Part shown: piece after piece, positions 5,231-11,471 of the stretch
Numbering within the stretch: position 1 is the first letter of the stretch
Layout: each line of letters starts with the position of its first letter
Assembly: GCA_964369235.1 (NCBI GenBank)
Contig: CAYJEQ010000079.1
Coordinates: forward strand, 1-11,471
Source: CAYJEQ01 sp964369235
GTDB lineage: Bacteria > Bacillota > Clostridia > Oscillospirales > Ruminococcaceae
Direction: 5' to 3'
DNA: 11,471 nt
The notes under the pieces: generated by a model
Database searches by the model: none
What the model saw: the letters and a program-made list of their open reading frames with translations, nothing else
Told to the model about the DNA's origin: nothing
Position numbers and translations under genes: made by a program

Positions 5231-6550
5231 ATGGGAACTACAACAGACTTAACCAAAGGCAGTGTTCTCAAGACTCTAATAAAATACGCAATACCAATGG
5301 TTCTTACCAGTGTTATGCAGTCCCTTTACAGCATGGTAGATTTAATTATAGTCGGTAGATTTGTTGGTGGCAGTGGACTTTCTGCTGTAAACAACGGTAC
5401 CCTTATAATGAATCTTTTGGTGCAGATTGTAATTGGATTTACTGTAGGTGGCAATATACTTATTAGTAGGTATTTTGGCGCCGGTGATAACCATAACACA
5501 AAAAAATCCTCAGGTACACTTTTTATCCTCTGTTTAATTGCAGGAATCGTGTCCAGTATTGCTGTGTTTTTTACTGCAGAACATCTGCTAATCGCTCTTA
5601 GAGCTCCTTCTTTAGCACAGGCAACCAGCTACCTTAAAATATGCTCAGTAGGGATTATTTTTATATTCTTATATAATAGCCTTAGCACCACCCTTAGAGC
5701 CATAGGTAACTCCAAAACCCCTTTTAAATTTATCGCTGTTTCAACTATTACTAATATTGTACTAGATATAGTATTTATCAGTGGATTTAATATGGGTGTG
5801 GAAGGTGCAGCCCTAGCTACTGTAATCGCTCAGAGCATATCCTTTATCCTTGCTTTAATCTATGTTAATTCCCATAAAGAAGATACAGGATTTACCAAAG
5901 AATACCTAAAACTATCCAAGGATAAAGCTATCCAGATATTTAAATACGGTTTCCCAATGGCACTACAGTGGACTATAGCAAGCGTTTCTTGGCTGGCTGT
6001 AGCATATCTACTAAACCAGTATGGTGAAGATGTATCAGCAGGTAATGGTATATCCAATAAGATTAAAGAACTCTGCCAGCTATTTATAAGCGCAACCACC
6101 TCAGCTGCTGCCACAATGGTAGCTCAAAACCTAGGTGGGAAAGCCTATGATAGAGCAGAGGAGGTAATGAAATCCACCCTAAAGATAACACTTACAATAG
6201 CAACAGGATTAATAGTGGTGGTACAACTGGCAGCCCCAATGCTTGCTGCTATATTTATTAGGGATCCAGAGGTTATAGGCCACGCAGTAAGAAATCTAAG
6301 GATTGAGATTATTGCACAGCTATTTTATGCTGGGTTTATGACCTATAATATACTTGCCACAGGGGCAGGACATACTATGTTTGTAATGGCTAATTCCTTC
6401 TTAAACTGTATAATTGTAAGAATGTTTTTAGCAGTGGTACTGGAAAGATATATGGGCTTAGTTGGAATATACATAGCTTGTATGATAGCTCCACTATCCT
6501 CGGTGCCTGTGGGATACATCTACTATAAAAAAGGCAGATGGAAGAAGTAA
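5231..6550 (+). CDS. MATE-family multidrug/efflux-type transporter
   Basis: A 439-residue inner-membrane protein of the MATE (NorM/DinF-like) family, with length and hydrophobic pattern fitting twelve helices in two homologous halves. Visible marks are SMVDLIIVGRFVG (34-46) at the first helix-loop and GFTVGGNILISRYFGAGD (69-86). MATE proteins are usually cation-coupled exporters of aromatic or cationic compounds. Its place between the ring-opening genes and the CoA-transferase suggests it moves a pathway-related compound, or expels toxic polyphenols or flavonoid aglycones. Direction and substrate are not visible. Leucine codons are mixed (TTA, CTT, CTA, CTG), unlike the strongly CTA-biased enzyme genes around it, consistent with lower expression. 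It follows a terminator, so it probably starts a second transcription unit. Confidence 0.9.
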   Translation: MGTTTDLTKGSVLKTLIKYAIPMVLTSVMQSLYSMVDLIIVGRFVGGSGLSAVNNGTLIMNLLVQIVIGFTVGGNILISRYFGAGDNHNTKKSSGTLFILCLIAGIVSSIAVFFTAEHLLIALRAPSLAQATSYLKICSVGIIFIFLYNSLSTTLRAIGNSKTPFKFIAVSTITNIVLDIVFISGFNMGVEGAALATVIAQSISFILALIYVNSHKEDTGFTKEYLKLSKDKAIQIFKYGFPMALQWTIASVSWLAVAYLLNQYGEDVSAGNGISNKIKELCQLFISATTSAAATMVAQNLGGKAYDRAEEVMKSTLKITLTIATGLIVVVQLAAPMLAAIFIRDPEVIGHAVRNLRIEIIAQLFYAGFMTYNILATGAGHTMFVMANSFLNCIIVRMFLAVVLERYMGLVGIYIACMIAPLSSVPVGYIYYKKGRWKK

Positions 6551-6612
6551 TAAATTAATATTAATCGAGTTAGAAAGTTTACTTTTAAACTCGGTGAAAG
6601 GAATATACAATT

Positions 6613-7302
6613 ATGGGCAAATTAGTATCAATTGATAAAGCTGTAGACCTAATTCCCGATGGTGCCAGCATAATGGTAGGCGGATTTATGGGCTGCGGTA
6701 ATGCACATACATTTTTAAAAGCACTAGCAGACAAAGGTACAAAGGATCTTACACTAATCTGTAATGATGGATCTTTTGCTAACGGTCCTGATGGTGATGA
6801 GTTCTACGGTGTGGCTAAACTTATCCACAACAAACAGATTAAAAAAATCATCGCTACCCATGTAGGGCTAAATCCTGAGATTGCTACCCAGTCCCTAACA
6901 GACAAAACCCTAGAGGTACAGTTAATACCACAGGGCTCATTTGTTGAGATGATTAGAGCTGGTGGCATGGGACTAGGTGGTGTACTAACTCCAACAGGTG
7001 TAGGAACACTAGTTGAGGAAAGCCCTTACTGCCTAAGCAAACAGCAGATTAAAGGCAAGAACTACCTGCTAATGGAACCACTAAAAGCAGACTTTGCTAT
7101 TATCTTCGGCGAGAAGATTGATAGAGTTGGTAATGTGTGGTACAAAGGCACAACAAGTAACTTTAATATATCCATGGCTATGGCGGCTGAAACAGTTATT
7201 GCAGAAGCCTCAGAGATTGTGGATAGCATAGTAGCTGAAGATGTTAGAACACCTGCACTACTGGTGGATTACATTGTAGAAGGAGGGGTTAAACTTGGAT
7301 AA
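6613..7302 (+). CDS. atoD: Acetoacetate/3-oxoacid CoA-transferase subunit A
   Basis: A 229-residue subunit of a family I CoA-transferase. It has the subunit A glycine-rich signature GGFMGCGNAHTF (23-34), the long conserved stretch IPQGSFVEMIRAGGMGLGG (105-123) followed by TPTGVGT, and GNVWYKGTTSNFN (173-185). It pairs with the next gene to move CoA from an acyl-CoA, probably acetyl-CoA or butyryl-CoA, to acetoacetate, forming acetoacetyl-CoA. In this cluster acetoacetate would come from the BKACE reaction. GAAAGGA precedes the start, and a small dyad (CGAGTT 6566-6571, AACTCG 6588-6593) lies between it and the transporter. The family (AtoD/ScoA/CtfA) is certain; the exact acid specificity is inferred. 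Confidence 0.92.
   Translation: MGKLVSIDKAVDLIPDGASIMVGGFMGCGNAHTFLKALADKGTKDLTLICNDGSFANGPDGDEFYGVAKLIHNKQIKKIIATHVGLNPEIATQSLTDKTLEVQLIPQGSFVEMIRAGGMGLGGVLTPTGVGTLVEESPYCLSKQQIKGKNYLLMEPLKADFAIIFGEKIDRVGNVWYKGTTSNFNISMAMAAETVIAEASEIVDSIVAEDVRTPALLVDYIVEGGVKLG
7281..7288 (+). promoter_or_regulatory. Ribosome binding site inside atoD that sets a TTG start for atoA
   Basis: AGGAGGGG is the strongest Shine-Dalgarno sequence in the window and lies 6 bases before TTG (7295-7297), inside the last codons of the upstream gene. No ATG or GTG lies at a suitable distance, so subunit B very probably starts at the TTG, overlapping subunit A by 8 bases. Confidence 0.8.
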
Positions 7303-7951
7303 ATCAGAAATCAAATCCTATATTGCTAAAAGAGCAGCAAAAGAGCTTAAAGATGGATATGTAGTTAATCTAGGTATCGGAATCCCAACTTTAGCAGCTT
7401 CATACATTCCAGAGGGTATTAGCGTAACTGTACATTCAGAAAATGGTATAGTTGGTGCTACAAAATGTACTCCAGAAAACAAAGATGCCCTTAATGTGGT
7501 AGATGCTGGTGGACAGCCTGCTGCTATTTTAGAAGGTGGAGCTTTTATCGACTCTGCCCTATCTTTTGGACTAATTAGAGGTGGACATATTGATGTAACC
7601 ATTCTAGGTGGCCTAGAGGTAGATAAGGAAGGTTCTCTGTCTAACTGGATTATCCCAGGTAAGAAGATGCCGGGTATGGGTGGTGCAATGGATCTACTAG
7701 TAGGTGCTAGAAGAGTTATTGTAACTATGGAACATACAGCAAAGGGAGCTCACAAAATCCTTAATAAATGTAAACTACCATACACAGCAGTAAACTGTGT
7801 AGACAGAATTATTACCGAAATGGCAGTAATTGATGTTAAGGAAGACGGTTTACACCTAATTGAATACAACCCAGAATTTACAGTTGAAGAAATTCAGGCT
7901 GCTACAGAAGCAGAGCTAATTATATCAACTGAACTAGTGCCAATGGCATAA
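7295..7951 (+). CDS. atoA: Acetoacetate/3-oxoacid CoA-transferase subunit B
   Basis: A 218-residue catalytic subunit. The family I active-site motif SENG (48-51) holds the glutamate E49 that forms the CoA-thioester intermediate. GLEVDKEGSLSNW (106-118) and GMGGAMDLLVGARR (127-140) are standard subunit B motifs. The gene starts at a TTG and overlaps subunit A by 8 bases, an arrangement that couples translation and suits equal amounts of the two subunits. Length matches AtoA/ScoB/CtfB. With AtoD it would activate the acetoacetate released by the cleavage enzyme encoded 30 bases downstream, feeding the thiolase at 11418. Confidence 0.92.
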   Translation: MDKSEIKSYIAKRAAKELKDGYVVNLGIGIPTLAASYIPEGISVTVHSENGIVGATKCTPENKDALNVVDAGGQPAAILEGGAFIDSALSFGLIRGGHIDVTILGGLEVDKEGSLSNWIIPGKKMPGMGGAMDLLVGARRVIVTMEHTAKGAHKILNKCKLPYTAVNCVDRIITEMAVIDVKEDGLHLIEYNPEFTVEEIQAATEAELIISTELVPMA

Positions 7952-7981
7952 AATATATAAAATTTAAAGGAGATTATCGTT

Positions 7982-8812
7982 ATGGCTAACAAAACAATTA
8001 TCACCGTTGCACCAACAGGTGCATGGCCTACAAAGGAACATAACCCAAACATCCCAATGACACCAGAAGAAATTGCAAAGGATGTTTACCAGTGTTGGAA
8101 AGACGGCGCTGCAATCTGTCATCTACATATGAGAGATGAAGATGGCAAGGGCACAATGAGCACTGAGAAGTTTGCTGAAACAGTAAGACTAATCAAGGCT
8201 TACGAAGACTGTGATATTATCCTAAACCTAACAACATCTGGTGACCTTAATGCAACAGACGAAACTCGTCAGGAACACCTAAAGCAGCTAAGACCAGAAA
8301 TGGCTTCCTATGACTGTGGTTCTATGAACTGGATGCACAGTGGTCTATTTATTAACCATCCAAAGTTCCTAGAAGAGCTAGGTGCTACAATGCAGGAATA
8401 CGGTGTTAAGCCAGAAATCGAAATTTTCGATGCAGGTATGATCTACAACTCTATGTACTACCTAAAGAAGGGTGTACTAAAAGCACCTTGCCACTACCAG
8501 CTTGTACTAGGTGCAGCAGGTGGTTCAACTGCTACAGTTGAGAACATGATGTACCTAAAGAACCTACTTCCAGAAGGTTGCACATGGGGCGCACTAGGTA
8601 TAGGTAAAGGTCATGTGCCAATTATGCTAGCTGCAGTTGCTACAGGTGGACATCTAAGAGTTGGTATGGAGGACAATGTAATGTTCGGCCCTGGCCAGCT
8701 TGCAGAATCCAATGCACAGCTAGTAAGAAGAGCTGCTGACATTGTTAGAATCGCAGGTAATGATGTAGCTACTCCAGCAGAAGCAAGAGAGATACTAGGA
8801 CTAAACAAATAA
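7982..8812 (+). CDS. BKACE-family beta-keto acid cleavage enzyme, probable triacetate acetoacetate-lyase (TAL)
   Basis: A 276-residue TIM-barrel enzyme of the DUF849/BKACE family. H47 and H49 (CHLHMRDEDG) and E230 (GMED) fit the zinc ligands known from 3-keto-5-aminohexanoate cleavage enzyme. R226 and D231 in HLRVGMED also match its conserved catalytic residues. BKACE enzymes condense a beta-keto acid with acetyl-CoA to give acetoacetate and a new acyl-CoA. With 3,5-dioxohexanoate the products would be acetoacetate and acetoacetyl-CoA, which the adjacent CoA-transferase and the downstream thiolase can use. The lysine-fermentation Kce enzyme is an alternative, but none of the other lysine-pathway genes is present here. 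AAAGGAG precedes the ATG. Leucine codons are almost all CTA or CTT, suggesting high expression. Confidence 0.88.
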   Translation: MANKTIITVAPTGAWPTKEHNPNIPMTPEEIAKDVYQCWKDGAAICHLHMRDEDGKGTMSTEKFAETVRLIKAYEDCDIILNLTTSGDLNATDETRQEHLKQLRPEMASYDCGSMNWMHSGLFINHPKFLEELGATMQEYGVKPEIEIFDAGMIYNSMYYLKKGVLKAPCHYQLVLGAAGGSTATVENMMYLKNLLPEGCTWGALGIGKGHVPIMLAAVATGGHLRVGMEDNVMFGPGQLAESNAQLVRRAADIVRIAGNDVATPAEAREILGLNK

Positions 8813-8825
8813 TAAGTAATTGTTA

Positions 8826-8940
8826 ATAAGTGAAAAATGAAGAATGAAAAGTGAAAAGTTATGATATTTTGCTAAGCAAAATATATTTATAAATGTGGCG
8901 AAGCCACTCCTACACTATTCACTATTACTTTTTAACTTAT
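8826..8940. repeat. MITE-like palindromic element in the intergenic gap
   Basis: About 115 bp with imperfect 28-bp terminal inverted repeats (8826-8853 and 8913-8940, 22 of 28 matching). The left arm consists of GTGAAAAATGAAGAATGAAAAG-like repeats. Inside are two perfect dyads: ATATTTTGCT/AGCAAAATAT (8864-8884) around one base, and GTGGC-GAA-GCCAC (8895-8907). No protein is encoded. The layout matches the small non-autonomous palindromic elements common in clostridial genomes; genome-wide copy number would confirm it. Confidence 0.6.
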
Positions 8941-8971
8941 AAATAATCCGAACGCAGTGAAGATTATCTAC

Positions 8972-9023
8972 ATACTCTCTGTATCTGGCGACTTAATAGG
9001 TGGGTACAGAGAGTATTATTTTA
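8972..9023 (+). terminator. Hairpin upstream of nfnA, terminator or attenuator
   Basis: ATACTCTCTGTA (8972-8983) and TACAGAGAGTAT (9005-9016) form a perfect 12-bp stem with a 21-base loop, followed by TATTTTA. The weak, interrupted T-tract makes termination plausible but not certain. It lies 160 bases after the BKACE stop and about 75 before nfnA. The rest of the gap (9024-9091) has no clear promoter, only the AAAGGTG ribosome binding site before the ATG. Confidence 0.5.
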
Positions 9024-9091
9024 AATAGGTGGCGCAGTAGGTGCTAAAACATTCGTAATAAACAAGAATATTGTCTTTATAAAGGTGAAAA

Positions 9092-9916
9092 ATGTATAAA
9101 GTTATAGATAAAAAATTTCTAAACCCAACAGTGTGCCTAATGGAAATCCATGCACCAATAGTGGCAAAAAAAGCAGAAGCTGGTCAGTTTATTATTGTTA
9201 GAGCTAATGATGATAGCGAGAGAATACCACTGACAATAGCTGATTACAACAGAGAAACAGGTTCCATCACCATTATTTTCCAGATTGTGGGTGGTTCTAC
9301 AAAGGAATTAGCTTTGATAGACGCTGGAGATAATGTTTGTGATTTTGTAGGCCCACTAGGTCGCCCGAGCCACCTAGAAGGTCTTAAAAAAGTAGCTGTA
9401 GTAGGTGGTGGCGTTGGATGCGCTATCGCCTACCCAGTGGCTAAGAAACTTCATGAACTAGGATGTCATGTTGACAGCATAGTAGGCTTTAGAAACAAAG
9501 ACCTACTAATCCTAGAAGATGAGTTTAAAGCAGCTAGTAGCCGTCTATTCATCCTGTCAGACGATGGCAGTGTAGGTGAGCAGGGCTTTGTAACTACAGC
9601 TTTAGAAAAACTAATTAACCATGGTGAGCAGTATGACGAGATTATAGCCATAGGCCCTATAGCTATGATGAGAGCTGTTAGCAATCTTACAAAACCTCAT
9701 GGTATTAAAACTACAGTAAGTATGAACCCAATTATGATTGACGGTACAGGTATGTGTGGTGGATGCAGACTTACAGTAGGTGGCACTACAAAATTTGCCT
9801 GTGTAGATGGTCCTGACTTTGACGGACATCAGGTTGATTTTGACGAGGCTATACTAAGAGGCAAAATGTATAAAGAATTTGAAACTAACTGCAATCTTAT
9901 GACTATGGAGGGGTAG
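9092..9916 (+). CDS. nfnA: NfnA-type small subunit: FAD/[2Fe-2S] ferredoxin-NADP reductase
   Basis: A 274-residue flavoprotein of the PyrK/NfnA family. The N-terminal FAD-binding barrel has RIPLTIAD (44-51), the NAD(H)-binding domain has VVGGGVGCAIAYP (103-115), and a C-terminal [2Fe-2S] site has DGTGMCGGC (217-225) and C237. The ligand spacing D217, C222, C225, C237 matches PyrK's four cysteines with aspartate replacing the first, a known feature of NfnA. It pairs with NfnB to form a cytoplasmic bifurcating transhydrogenase that couples NADH plus reduced ferredoxin to NADP reduction. In this cluster it could regenerate the NADPH used by the SDR. SudA-like sulfide dehydrogenase subunits are related and cannot be fully excluded. 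Confidence 0.88.
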   Translation: MYKVIDKKFLNPTVCLMEIHAPIVAKKAEAGQFIIVRANDDSERIPLTIADYNRETGSITIIFQIVGGSTKELALIDAGDNVCDFVGPLGRPSHLEGLKKVAVVGGGVGCAIAYPVAKKLHELGCHVDSIVGFRNKDLLILEDEFKAASSRLFILSDDGSVGEQGFVTTALEKLINHGEQYDEIIAIGPIAMMRAVSNLTKPHGIKTTVSMNPIMIDGTGMCGGCRLTVGGTTKFACVDGPDFDGHQVDFDEAILRGKMYKEFETNCNLMTMEG

Positions 9917-9996
9917 TTTGGAGATTTATCTTCAGATAATAGGTTGTGCTTTTATAAGCAGAAACCCTATACCCAGAGAAAGGAATATATACTATA

Positions 9997-11385
9997 ATGG
10001 CAAATATGACTATGACTAGATGTGAAATGCCTCATCAGGATCCAATGGTGAGAAATGCTAACTTTCAGGAGGTAGCACTTGGCTACACCCTAGAGATGGC
10101 TATAGAAGAAGCAAAACGCTGTATTCAGTGTAAACATAAACCATGTATGGCTGGCTGTCCAGTAGGGATAGATATTCCAGGTTTTTTAAAGGAAATTGCT
10201 GAGGGTAATGTAGAAGAGTCCTACAAAATCCTTTCTTCCCAGAGCAGTCTACCAGCAGTATGTGGTAGAGTTTGCCCACAGGAAACCCAGTGTGAGGGCA
10301 AATGTGTAAGAGGTATTAAGGGCGAAAGCGTTGCTATTGGTAGAGTTGAGAGATTTGTAGCTGACTGGTTTATGGAAAACTCCACAACTCCACTAGAAAA
10401 GCCAGTGTCCAACGGAATTAAGGTAGCAGTAATCGGTTCTGGCCCAAGTGGTCTTACCTGTGCTGGTGACCTAGCCCGTTACGGATATGATGTAACTATA
10501 TTTGAAGCACTACATACAGCAGGTGGTGTGCTAGTATATGGTATACCTGAGTTTAGACTACCTAAGGCTATTGTTCAGAAAGAGATTGATGGACTTATTT
10601 CACTAGGTGTTAAGATAGAAACTAATGTAGTAATCGGTAAGGCAATAACTATTGATGATCTACTAGAAGAAGGCTATAAAGGTGTATACATTGCCAGTGG
10701 TGCAGGACTACCTAAATTTATGAACATTCCTGGTGAATGGCTAAACGGTGTATACAGTGCCAACGAATATCTAACAAGGGTTAACCTGATGAAAGCCTAC
10801 GAAGCTGGCAACAAAACTCCTATAAGAAAGAGTAAAAATGTTGCAGTAGTAGGTGGTGGTAATGTTGCTATGGACGCAGCTAGAAGTGCTAAGAGAATTG
10901 GCGCTGAGAATGTGTATATAGTATATCGCCGTGGTATGGAAGAACTTCCAGCTCGTCAGGAAGAAATCCATCACGCAATGGAAGAAGGCATTATCTTTAA
11001 ACTACTAAATAATCCTACCGAGGTACTAGGAAACGAGGCAGGAGAGGTAGTAGGACTTAAATGTGTTGAAATGGAACTAGGTGAGCCAGACGAAAGTGGC
11101 AGACGCCGTCCAACTGTTAAGGCTGACAGTGAGTTTGTTCTAGAGATTGATACAATGATTATGTCCATAGGTACTAGCCCTAACCCATTGATTAGTGATA
11201 ATACACCTAATCTTGAGATTAACAAGTGGGGTTGTATCGTAACTAATGGTGATGATGGTCTAACTAGCAGAACAGGTGTTTATGCAGGTGGTGACGCAGT
11301 TACAGGTGCAGCAACAGTAATACTTGCTATGGGTGCAGGTAAAGATGCAGCTAAGGCAATGAATGAATATATTAAAAGCCTATAA
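9997..11385 (+). CDS. nfnB: NfnB-type large subunit: glutamate-synthase-small-subunit-like FAD/[4Fe-4S] oxidoreductase
   Basis: A 462-residue flavoprotein. The N-terminal iron-sulfur domain has two cysteine sets, C42/C45/C50/C54 and C89/C93/C99/C103, that suit two [4Fe-4S] clusters. It is followed by the FAD-binding motif VIGSGPSG (145-152) with GGVLVYGIPEFRLPK (176-190), the NADP-binding motif VVGGGNVAMDAAR (284-296) with YRR (310-312), and the terminal FAD motif GVYAGGDAVTGA (427-438). Immediate linkage to nfnA (80 bases) separates it from a GltD subunit, which would sit beside a large glutamate synthase gene. Start and ribosome binding site (GAGAAAGGA) are clear. Thiolase follows after 32 bases. 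The complex would balance NADH, NADPH and ferredoxin during phloroglucinol catabolism. Confidence 0.9.
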   Translation: MANMTMTRCEMPHQDPMVRNANFQEVALGYTLEMAIEEAKRCIQCKHKPCMAGCPVGIDIPGFLKEIAEGNVEESYKILSSQSSLPAVCGRVCPQETQCEGKCVRGIKGESVAIGRVERFVADWFMENSTTPLEKPVSNGIKVAVIGSGPSGLTCAGDLARYGYDVTIFEALHTAGGVLVYGIPEFRLPKAIVQKEIDGLISLGVKIETNVVIGKAITIDDLLEEGYKGVYIASGAGLPKFMNIPGEWLNGVYSANEYLTRVNLMKAYEAGNKTPIRKSKNVAVVGGGNVAMDAARSAKRIGAENVYIVYRRGMEELPARQEEIHHAMEEGIIFKLLNNPTEVLGNEAGEVVGLKCVEMELGEPDESGRRRPTVKADSEFVLEIDTMIMSIGTSPNPLISDNTPNLEINKWGCIVTNGDDGLTSRTGVYAGGDAVTGAATVILAMGAGKDAAKAMNEYIKSL

Positions 11386-11417
11386 ATCTTATTTTAAAGA
11401 CGAAAGGAAATAAAATT

Positions 11418-11471
11418 ATGAAAATAGTATTAGCAAGTGCTTGTAGAACAGCACTAGGAGGATTTGGTGGA
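11418..11471 (+). CDS. Thiolase (acetyl-CoA C-acetyltransferase), N-terminal fragment
   Basis: Only the first 18 codons are in the window, reading MKIVLASACRTALGGFGG. This is the typical thiolase N-terminus (VIASAxRTPxGxFGG). The ribosome binding site CGAAAGGA sits 9 bases upstream, and the gene is 32 bases after nfnB, so they are probably co-transcribed. A thiolase would cleave acetoacetyl-CoA, from the BKACE and CoA-transferase reactions, into two acetyl-CoA. The catalytic cysteine and histidine lie beyond the window, so activity cannot be judged. Confidence 0.8.
   Translation, partial: MKIVLASACRTALGGFGG

Noticed and set aside
7982..8812. Lysine fermentation 3-keto-5-aminohexanoate cleavage enzyme
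   Set aside because: The key residues match the family, but no lysine aminomutase, diaminohexanoate dehydrogenase or aminobutyryl-CoA lyase gene is nearby; the neighbours point to a ring-derived beta-keto acid.
9997..11385. GltD, glutamate synthase small subunit
   Set aside because: It is similar in domain layout, but it is paired with an NfnA-type gene and not with a large glutamate synthase gene.

Overview
The window is AT-rich Gram-positive (Bacillota, Clostridia-like) DNA: strong purine-rich ribosome binding sites, A/T-rich intergenic DNA with U-tract terminators, and an anaerobe's gene set (an Nfn-type flavin/iron-sulfur transhydrogenase, acetoacetate CoA-transferase, thiolase). The species cannot be named from the sequence. 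All genes I accept are on the + strand.

Layout. Positions 1-263 hold two copies of a ~98-bp repeat, 165 bp apart, each containing a 27-bp palindrome and a terminator-like hairpin. Positions 297-862 hold a promoter with an overlapping inverted repeat and two small membrane-protein genes of unknown function. Positions 886-1570 hold an HxlR-family regulator with its own promoter and terminator. A ~320-bp leader (1571-1887) with iteron-like direct repeats precedes the catabolic genes: cupin, SDR reductase, 3-hydroxyacyl-CoA dehydrogenase-type enzyme and cyclase-family hydrolase. After a hairpin terminator come a MATE transporter, acetoacetate CoA-transferase subunits A and B, and a BKACE-family beta-keto acid cleavage enzyme. 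A 279-bp gap with a MITE-like palindromic element and a second strong hairpin follows, then nfnA, nfnB and the first 18 codons of a thiolase cut by the window end.

Interpretation. The combination SDR + 3-hydroxyacyl-CoA-dehydrogenase-like enzyme + cyclase-family hydrolase + BKACE matches, from memory, the anaerobic phloroglucinol (1,3,5-trihydroxybenzene) pathway reported for Clostridium scatologenes. In it, phloroglucinol reductase (PGR) makes dihydrophloroglucinol. Dihydrophloroglucinol cyclohydrolase (DPGCH) opens the ring to 3-hydroxy-5-oxohexanoate, a dehydrogenase (HOHNDH) oxidises this to 3,5-dioxohexanoate (triacetate), and triacetate acetoacetate-lyase (TAL) splits it with acetyl-CoA into acetoacetate and acetoacetyl-CoA. 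CoA-transferase and thiolase would then take everything to acetyl-CoA. NfnAB could interconvert NADH, NADPH and ferredoxin, linking an NADPH-consuming reductase to a probably NAD-dependent dehydrogenase.

The core pathway is therefore probably already described. The less explained parts are the cupin that lacks the usual metal-binding histidines, the HxlR regulator with a candidate thiol sensor and the repeats upstream of the operon, the MATE transporter, and the placement of nfnAB inside the cluster. Substrate assignments are inferred from family and gene context, not proven by sequence.
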